A stretch of DNA of 10,376 bases, taken from contig CAKQTC010000024.1 of the NCBI GenBank assembly GCA_934274515.1, positions 1 to 10,376 of the forward strand, read 5' to 3'. The DNA is from an uncultured Clostridia bacterium. GTDB taxonomy: Bacteria; Bacillota; Clostridia; Christensenellales; DTU072. The notes under the pieces were generated by a model that was not told the DNA's origin, ran no database searches, and was given only the letters and a program-made list of their open reading frames with translations. Made by a program: the position numbers and the translations under genes. Shown here in pieces: positions 7,251-10,376 of the stretch (its first letter is position 1; each line of letters begins with the position of its first letter).

Positions 7251-8508
7251 CAGGTTTTTCCTCCTTTCCGTCGTCGGTGGATGTATCCGCAAAAGCCCCT
7301 GCGTGTCCAAGCGGGAGCATATTGCCGTTTATGAGATACAGATCGCCGCCGTCCTCTGCGGGGATGCGGTCCATATTCTCCAGTTCCCGGATATCGTTCG
7401 CCGACATCCAGCCGTTCTGTCTGGCTGTGGCGTATCCGCTCATCCGGCTTGCGTAGTCGCCGCGGAGAAGTCCTTCCACGTTGAACTTCACGAAATACTG
7501 TAATTTCTCTTCCGCGGTCAGCAGCGTCCGCTGAATGGACTGTTCCCAGCGCAGGACCCAAGGGTCGAGCGTGTACTTTACGAACTCCAGCGACTGTTGC
7601 TCGATATTAGAAAAGCTCGACTTTTCGAGGTCTCCGACCATGTGCGGAGGTACCCTGAAAATCCGAGCTATCTCATTGATCTGAAATTTACGTGTTTCGA
7701 GGAACTGCGCCTGCTCCGGCGATATGGAGATAGGCGTGTACTTCATGCCTTCCTCCAGCACGGCGATTTTGCCTGAGTTCGCGCTGCCGCCGAACTGCGA
7801 CTGCCAGGCTTCGCGCACCCTCGATGGGTCCTTAATGGTACCCGGGTGCTCCAGCACGCCGCTCGGTGCCGCACCGTTGGCAAAGAACTTTGCACCATAC
7901 TCCTCGGTTGCCATCGCAAGACCTATCGCGTTCTTTGCCATTGCGATGGGGCTGTATCCTACCAGCCCGTCAAAGCCCAAGCCGGGAATGTGAAGCACGT
8001 CCGTCGGCTGAAGGATCACAGTCTGCGCCGGCTTGATCGCTTCGTCGCCGCCTCGGTTGTATTGGTAGAAGAGATGACCTTCGCTGTCTCGATCCACGGT
8101 CATCTTGTTCGGCATCAGAGGATACAGGGCGATGACCTCGCCCTTGCCGTTACGGATGATCTGCGCGTAGGCGTTGCCCCATAGCAGCAGGTGCGTCATG
8201 AGAGTCTCCCGGAAGACAAAGGAGCTCATCTCCGGGTTTGGCTCATCATGCAGCAGCTGATACAGAGGATGGTCGATGGCCTTCTCTTTACCGCCGCCGG
8301 CGTTGTACCGGTAGACGTGGAGCGGGAGGCCGGCTATTGCCTCGGCAAGAATGCGGACGCAAGAATAGACCGCCGTCATCTGCATGGCGCTGCGCTCGGT
8401 CACTGTTTTGCCGGAACTGCTGCCGCCCATGTAGAAGGTATAGCGAGAGCCCGCGGTACTGTTGACGGGCTTGTCCCTGGAGCGGAACAGCCCCGATAAG
8501 AATCCCAT
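7180..8508 (-). CDS. HK97-family portal protein
   Basis: A 442-residue protein that forms the dodecameric ring at one capsid vertex. DNA enters and leaves through the ring, the terminase docks on it, and the neck attaches to it. It resembles the HK97 portal family throughout: the N-terminal MTAVYSCVRILAEAIAGLPL helix region near residue 45, WGNAYAQI, the LHIPGLGFDGLVGYSPI segment, and NEIARIFRVPPHMVGD with SNIEQQSLEF in the stem/clip part. The length is normal for the family. The start at 8508 has AGGAGG at the usual distance. The last 70 or so residues are charged and low in complexity (EEKPDEEQEVLEVE, then RRRNRR). The 3' end overlaps the start of the protease gene by 71 bases, suggesting translational coupling. 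Confidence 0.95.
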   Translation of the reverse strand: MGFLSGLFRSRDKPVNSTAGSRYTFYMGGSSSGKTVTERSAMQMTAVYSCVRILAEAIAGLPLHVYRYNAGGGKEKAIDHPLYQLLHDEPNPEMSSFVFRETLMTHLLLWGNAYAQIIRNGKGEVIALYPLMPNKMTVDRDSEGHLFYQYNRGGDEAIKPAQTVILQPTDVLHIPGLGFDGLVGYSPIAMAKNAIGLAMATEEYGAKFFANGAAPSGVLEHPGTIKDPSRVREAWQSQFGGSANSGKIAVLEEGMKYTPISISPEQAQFLETRKFQINEIARIFRVPPHMVGDLEKSSFSNIEQQSLEFVKYTLDPWVLRWEQSIQRTLLTAEEKLQYFVKFNVEGLLRGDYASRMSGYATARQNGWMSANDIRELENMDRIPAEDGGDLYLINGNMLPLGHAGAFADTSTDDGKEEKPDEEQEVLEVEKSDGRRRNRRESS

Positions 8509-8533
8509 AGTGTTTTCCTCCTGAAAATGGGCA

Positions 8534-8567
8534 TAAGAAAAGCGCCTATCATTTCTGACAGACGCTT
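8534..8567 (-). terminator. Terminator-like hairpin upstream of the portal gene
   Basis: On the minus strand AAGCGTCTGTCA (8567-8556) pairs with TGATAGGCGCTT (8551-8540) through 12 positions, two of them G-U, closed by a GAAA tetraloop. It runs into TTTTCTTAT (8541-8533). It lies between the 58-residue ORF and the portal ribosome binding site. With so little space before the portal start, no separate promoter fits between, so it may attenuate rather than stop late transcription. Confidence 0.7.
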
Positions 8568-8586
8568 CTCTGTGAAAAATCAGTTT

Positions 8587-8763
8587 TTACTCGTCATCAT
8601 CGGTATCCCATCGGGATGTTAGATGAAGCTCTCCAGAGTCCATATCCATGACCATGTTATCGGACATTTTCATCAGCAGATTTCCGTCCGAATCCATGGC
8701 CATATTATCAGACATTCTGAGGGCGAAGTCTCCATCGTCAAAGTCAAAAATCAGCTTACCCAT
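8587..8763 (-). CDS. Small acidic protein with an internal repeat, function unknown
   Basis: A 58-residue ORF starting at ATG 8763, with AAGGAG correctly spaced upstream and overlapping the end of the HNH gene, so the two are probably cotranslated. The protein is rich in Asp and Met: it starts MGKLIFDFDDGDFALR and ends in DTDDDE. It carries a near-exact internal duplication, MSDNMAMD at residues 17-24 and MSDNMVMD at 33-40, with a period of 16 residues and a following acidic D-x-D/D-S-G segment. The alternating pattern suggests a small beta-hairpin repeat. I do not recognise the family. The strong ribosome binding site, operon position and repeat argue that it is a real gene. Confidence 0.75.
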   Translation of the reverse strand: MGKLIFDFDDGDFALRMSDNMAMDSDGNLLMKMSDNMVMDMDSGELHLTSRWDTDDDE

Positions 8764-8775
8764 TTGGCTTCTCCT

Positions 8776-9117
8776 TTATGTCAGTCTTACGATTTCATGC
8801 CGGGGCGTTCCCTCGACACGTTTCACCTGATACAGCGTATCATCGATCCAGTAAGTGATCTTATCTGCGACCATCTCGTTTGTGATGATGTTGGTGCAGA
8901 TCAGATTATCACTCGAATCGCTGCCGCCACGGGCGAGAGGAAGTATGTGGTGGACGTTCCAGCCACAATAGATCCGTTCTCCGTTTCTGACAATAAAGTA
9001 GTTAGGATCGCCGTAAGCGTCCCTGCACATCAGGCCTCCGTCGAAGTCCTCTGCATAAGCTGAAAACCCGTAATGCCGCATCCATAGCTGCATCGCGGTT
9101 TCTCTCGTGATCTTCAT
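8776..9117 (-). CDS. Small HNH endonuclease
   Basis: A 113-residue metal-dependent DNA nuclease. The core reads VHHILPLARGG (residues 55-65), then DNL (N71) and TNIITNEMVADK (residues 75-86). The histidine pair is followed by asparagine and a TNxxTN...DK end, as in the HNN variant of the HNH family, rather than a final histidine. The zinc CxxC pairs of many HNH proteins are absent. The start at 9117 is preceded by GGAGAGGAGG. HNH genes beside terminase genes are common, and HK97 gp74 is known to assist terminase in cos cleavage, so a packaging role is plausible. A free-standing homing nuclease inserted after the terminase is the alternative. The gene ends in TAA 12 bases before the next start. 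Confidence 0.85.
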   Translation of the reverse strand: MKITRETAMQLWMRHYGFSAYAEDFDGGLMCRDAYGDPNYFIVRNGERIYCGWNVHHILPLARGGSDSSDNLICTNIITNEMVADKITYWIDDTLYQVKRVEGTPRHEIVRLT

Positions 9118-9140
9118 TTGTTTCGCCTCCTCTCCGGATC

Positions 9141-9178
9141 ATAATAAAAAGGCCCATACACTGTTGTGTGTATGGACC
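9141..9178 (-). terminator. Strong intrinsic terminator ending the candidate RNA
   Basis: On the minus strand an 11-bp stem (GGTCCATACAC 9178-9168 with GTGTATGGGCC 9161-9151, one G-U pair) has a 6-base loop and is followed at once by TTTTTATTAT. No T-run flanks the stem on the plus strand, so it acts in the minus direction only. It lies about 23 bases before the HNH start codon. HNH expression therefore needs read-through or antitermination. Confidence 0.9.
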
Positions 9179-9460
9179 CGAATGATCCAGATCGAGAGCT
9201 TTACACACAACTTCACAAAAGGCAATCCATAAGAATTGCCTTGTTGTAAGTATGGTGTAAAGCAAACCGGAGCAACGATTACCTACCGAGAGTTTATCTC
9301 GTTTTTCTCAAGGACGTAACCAGAGCGTTTTTCCCTTGATAGTTCCGGGGCGTTACAAAATGCTATCGAAAGCACGGAAGACATGTCTCCCCAGGTCTCG
9401 TTTATCTGGTGTCACAGCTGGAGCTGCACTGCCTTTACCATTAGCGGCTTTCAATTTACG
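9143..9460 (-). ncRNA. Candidate free-standing structured RNA of about 320 nt between terminase and HNH gene
   Basis: This interval has no convincing ORF on either strand. It starts at a strong promoter and ends in a strong intrinsic terminator. Foldable elements read by eye on the minus strand, 5' to 3': hairpin CAGC/GCUG with loop UCCA (9426-9415, extendable by G-U pairs); hairpin GGGAGA/UCUUCC with loop CAUG (9391-9376); a possible H-type pseudoknot, GUAAC 9356-9352 with GUUAC 9320-9316 interleaved with UCAAGG 9339-9334 and CCUUGA 9313-9308; hairpin CGAGA/UCUCG (9301-9287); a long three-part hairpin (9263-9198); and the terminator stem. I compared it from memory with group I and II introns, RNase P, tmRNA, 6S, T-box, HEARO and ROOL/GOLLD and could not make a match. 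It could be a phage regulatory RNA, a moron RNA, or a packaging or HNH-associated RNA. The function is unknown. Confidence 0.6.
9198..9263 (-). other. Long stacked hairpin in the 3' domain of the candidate RNA
   Basis: An inverted repeat of three stacked stems. Nine perfect pairs GCUUUACAC/GUGUAAAGC (9263-9255 with 9206-9198); then, after a 7-base bulge, five pairs ACAAC/GUUGU (9247-9243 with 9211-9207); then, after a second 7-base bulge on the 3' side, eight pairs AAGGCAAU/AUUGCCUU (9242-9235 with 9226-9219), closed by an 8-base loop. It has no T-run after it, so it is not itself a terminator. Confidence 0.75.
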
Positions 9461-9465
9461 AGGCC

Positions 9466-9494
9466 ATTATATATAAAGCTATCTGCGAATTCAA
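9466..9494 (-). promoter_or_regulatory. Near-consensus sigma-70/sigma-A promoter driving the intergenic RNA
   Basis: The minus strand reads TTGAAT (9494-9489), a spacer of exactly 17 bases, then a perfect TATAAT (9471-9466). An AT-rich stretch just upstream (about 9497-9510, at the end of the terminase gene) resembles an UP element. The predicted transcription start is near 9459-9460. The promoter begins eight bases after the terminase stop codon and has no gene immediately downstream, so it should transcribe the non-coding interval. A housekeeping promoter inside a late structural operon would be active in the lysogen. This is inferred from sequence only. Confidence 0.75.
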
Positions 9495-9501
9495 GATAAT
9501 T

Positions 9502-10376
9502 CTATATAAAAAGCAGACCTCTTGAATCATAGACACTCTCGCTCGTATCTGCTCCGCACCTCACAGCGCGGTCCAGAGCCATAATGGTTGCTATGGCTCC
9601 GTCTATCTTTTCCGTGCTCTTTTCCTTATCCGCTTTTATATTTCCGGCAGGGTCCGTGCGGATGTAGATGTTATCCATCATCCAGCGCAGCACCGGTTGC
9701 CCGCCGTGGGCGATCTTCTGCTCAAGGGTCAGCTTCATCAGTTCCTTTGTGGGCGGGGACATGTCCTTGAAGCCCTGCCCGAAGGGAACGACCGTGAATC
9801 CCATACCCTCGAGGTTCTGTACCATTTGTACCGCACCCCAGCGGTCGAAGGCAATCTCTCGGATATTGAATCGTTCACCCAGACTCTCGATGAACTTCTC
9901 GATGAAACCATAGTGGACAACGTTGCCCTCAGTGGTCATGATGAAGCCCTGCCGCTCCCACAGATCGTACGGAACGTGGTCGCGCCGGACGCGCAGATCG
10001 AGTGTCTCCTCCGGCACCCAGAAGTACGGAAGGATGCTGTATCTGTCATTCTCATCAGTCGGAGGAAACACCAGAACAAACGCCGTGATATCTGTCGTGG
10101 ACGAGAGGTCCAGACCGCCGTAGCAGACGCGGCCTTCCAGGTCGTCTTCGGAAACCGGGAAGGCGCAGGCGTCCCATTTCTCCATCGGCATCCATCTGAC
10201 CGACTGTTTGACCCACTGGTTAAGGCGCAGCTGCCGGAAGGCGTTCTCCTCGCCGGGATTCTGCTGCGCCGACATGCAGGCCGCTTTCACCTTATCGATG
10301 CCGACCGTGATCCCGAGGGACGGATTTGCCTTTTTCCATACTGCGGGATCCGTCCAGTCCTCGTCCTCAGCTGCTC
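9502..10376 (-). CDS. terL: Phage terminase large subunit, HK97-like (3' part, N-terminus outside window)
   Basis: ATP-driven motor and nuclease that cuts concatemeric phage DNA and pumps it through the portal into the prohead. The reading frame is open to the right edge, so the GTG at 10290 is not the true start. About 290 residues are visible, covering the end of the ATPase part and the whole RNase H-like nuclease domain. Seen directly: GGLDLSSTTD at visible residues 87-95, FDRWG at 176-180 and KIDGAIATIMA at 257-267. These supply the three acidic residues (D89, D177, D258) expected to bind metal in Terminase_1-type nucleases. The C-terminal SVYDSRGLLFI looks like a natural end for this family. 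The stop is TAG, the only authentic-looking TAG terminator in the window. The ATPase motifs and the small terminase must lie to the right. Confidence 0.95.
   Translation of the reverse strand, partial: AAEDEDWTDPAVWKKANPSLGITVGIDKVKAACMSAQQNPGEENAFRQLRLNQWVKQSVRWMPMEKWDACAFPVSEDDLEGRVCYGGLDLSSTTDITAFVLVFPPTDENDRYSILPYFWVPEETLDLRVRRDHVPYDLWERQGFIMTTEGNVVHYGFIEKFIESLGERFNIREIAFDRWGAVQMVQNLEGMGFTVVPFGQGFKDMSPPTKELMKLTLEQKIAHGGQPVLRWMMDNIYIRTDPAGNIKADKEKSTEKIDGAIATIMALDRAVRCGADTSESVYDSRGLLFI

Noticed and set aside
7251..7310. Upstream start for the protease at 7310.
   Set aside because: It lacks a ribosome binding site, adds residues unlike the family, and lies deeper in the portal gene; ATG 7250 has AAAGGAGG well placed.
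9002..9265. An 87-codon minus-strand frame overlapping the HNH start and the terminator.
   Set aside because: It is out of frame with HNH, crosses the terminator and long hairpin, and has no ribosome binding site.
9287..9386. A 33-codon ORF inside the candidate RNA (ATG at 9384, ending TAG near 9286).
   Set aside because: The GGGGAG before it is too close to the ATG for a ribosome binding site, the sequence resembles no protein I know, and it overlaps the pseudoknot and hairpins. Not excluded entirely.
8776..9460. HEARO/omega RNA with an IscB-like nuclease.
   Set aside because: The neighbouring HNH protein has only 113 residues with no RuvC parts, so it is not IscB or IsrB, and I could not recognise the omega RNA pattern.
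9143..9501. Group I or group II self-splicing intron in or after the terminase gene.
   Set aside because: I see no P7/P3 core, no domain V hairpin and no resumed exon; the terminase ends naturally, and the region has its own promoter and terminator.

Overview
This window is the head and tail module of a tailed (siphovirus-like) prophage or phage. Every gene I can support lies on the minus strand, so the biological order runs from the right edge to the left. The host is probably a Firmicute of the class Clostridia, perhaps a gut species. I infer this from the strong AGGAGG-type ribosome binding sites, the phi13-type tail tube protein, the HK97-like head set and the moderately high GC content. 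I cannot name a species.

Layout from right to left: large terminase (3' part only); a 384-base non-coding interval; a small HNH endonuclease; an acidic 58-residue ORF too short for routine ORF listings; HK97 portal; ClpP-type head protease; HK97-fold major capsid protein with its own N-terminal delta domain; short head fibre protein; gp6-like head-tail connector; head closure protein; HK97 gp10-like neck protein; tail-terminator-like protein; tail tube; tail assembly chaperone with a programmed -1 frameshift; and the tape measure, which runs off the left edge. DNA is packaged by the terminase (probably helped by the HNH nuclease) through the portal into a capsid matured by the protease. The small proteins build the neck. 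The chaperone pair and the tape measure set the tail length on which the tube protein polymerises.

Three things stand out. First, the gap after the terminase holds a near-consensus promoter (TTGAAT, 17 bases, TATAAT), about 320 nt of strongly foldable sequence that includes a possible H-type pseudoknot, and a very good intrinsic terminator. This looks like a free-standing structured RNA that I could not assign to a known family. Second, the tape measure reading frame is cut by one in-frame TAG and continues open for 346 further codons to the edge, including the usual GIHSPS motif. It is therefore a nonsense mutation, a suppressed amber codon, or a split gene with translational restart. Third, the tail chaperone has a textbook A AAA AAC slip site with a 7-nt spacer and a stable stem.

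A second terminator-like hairpin lies just before the portal gene. The RNA, HNH and 58-residue ORF therefore form a small cassette placed between terminase and portal and bounded by two transcription stops.
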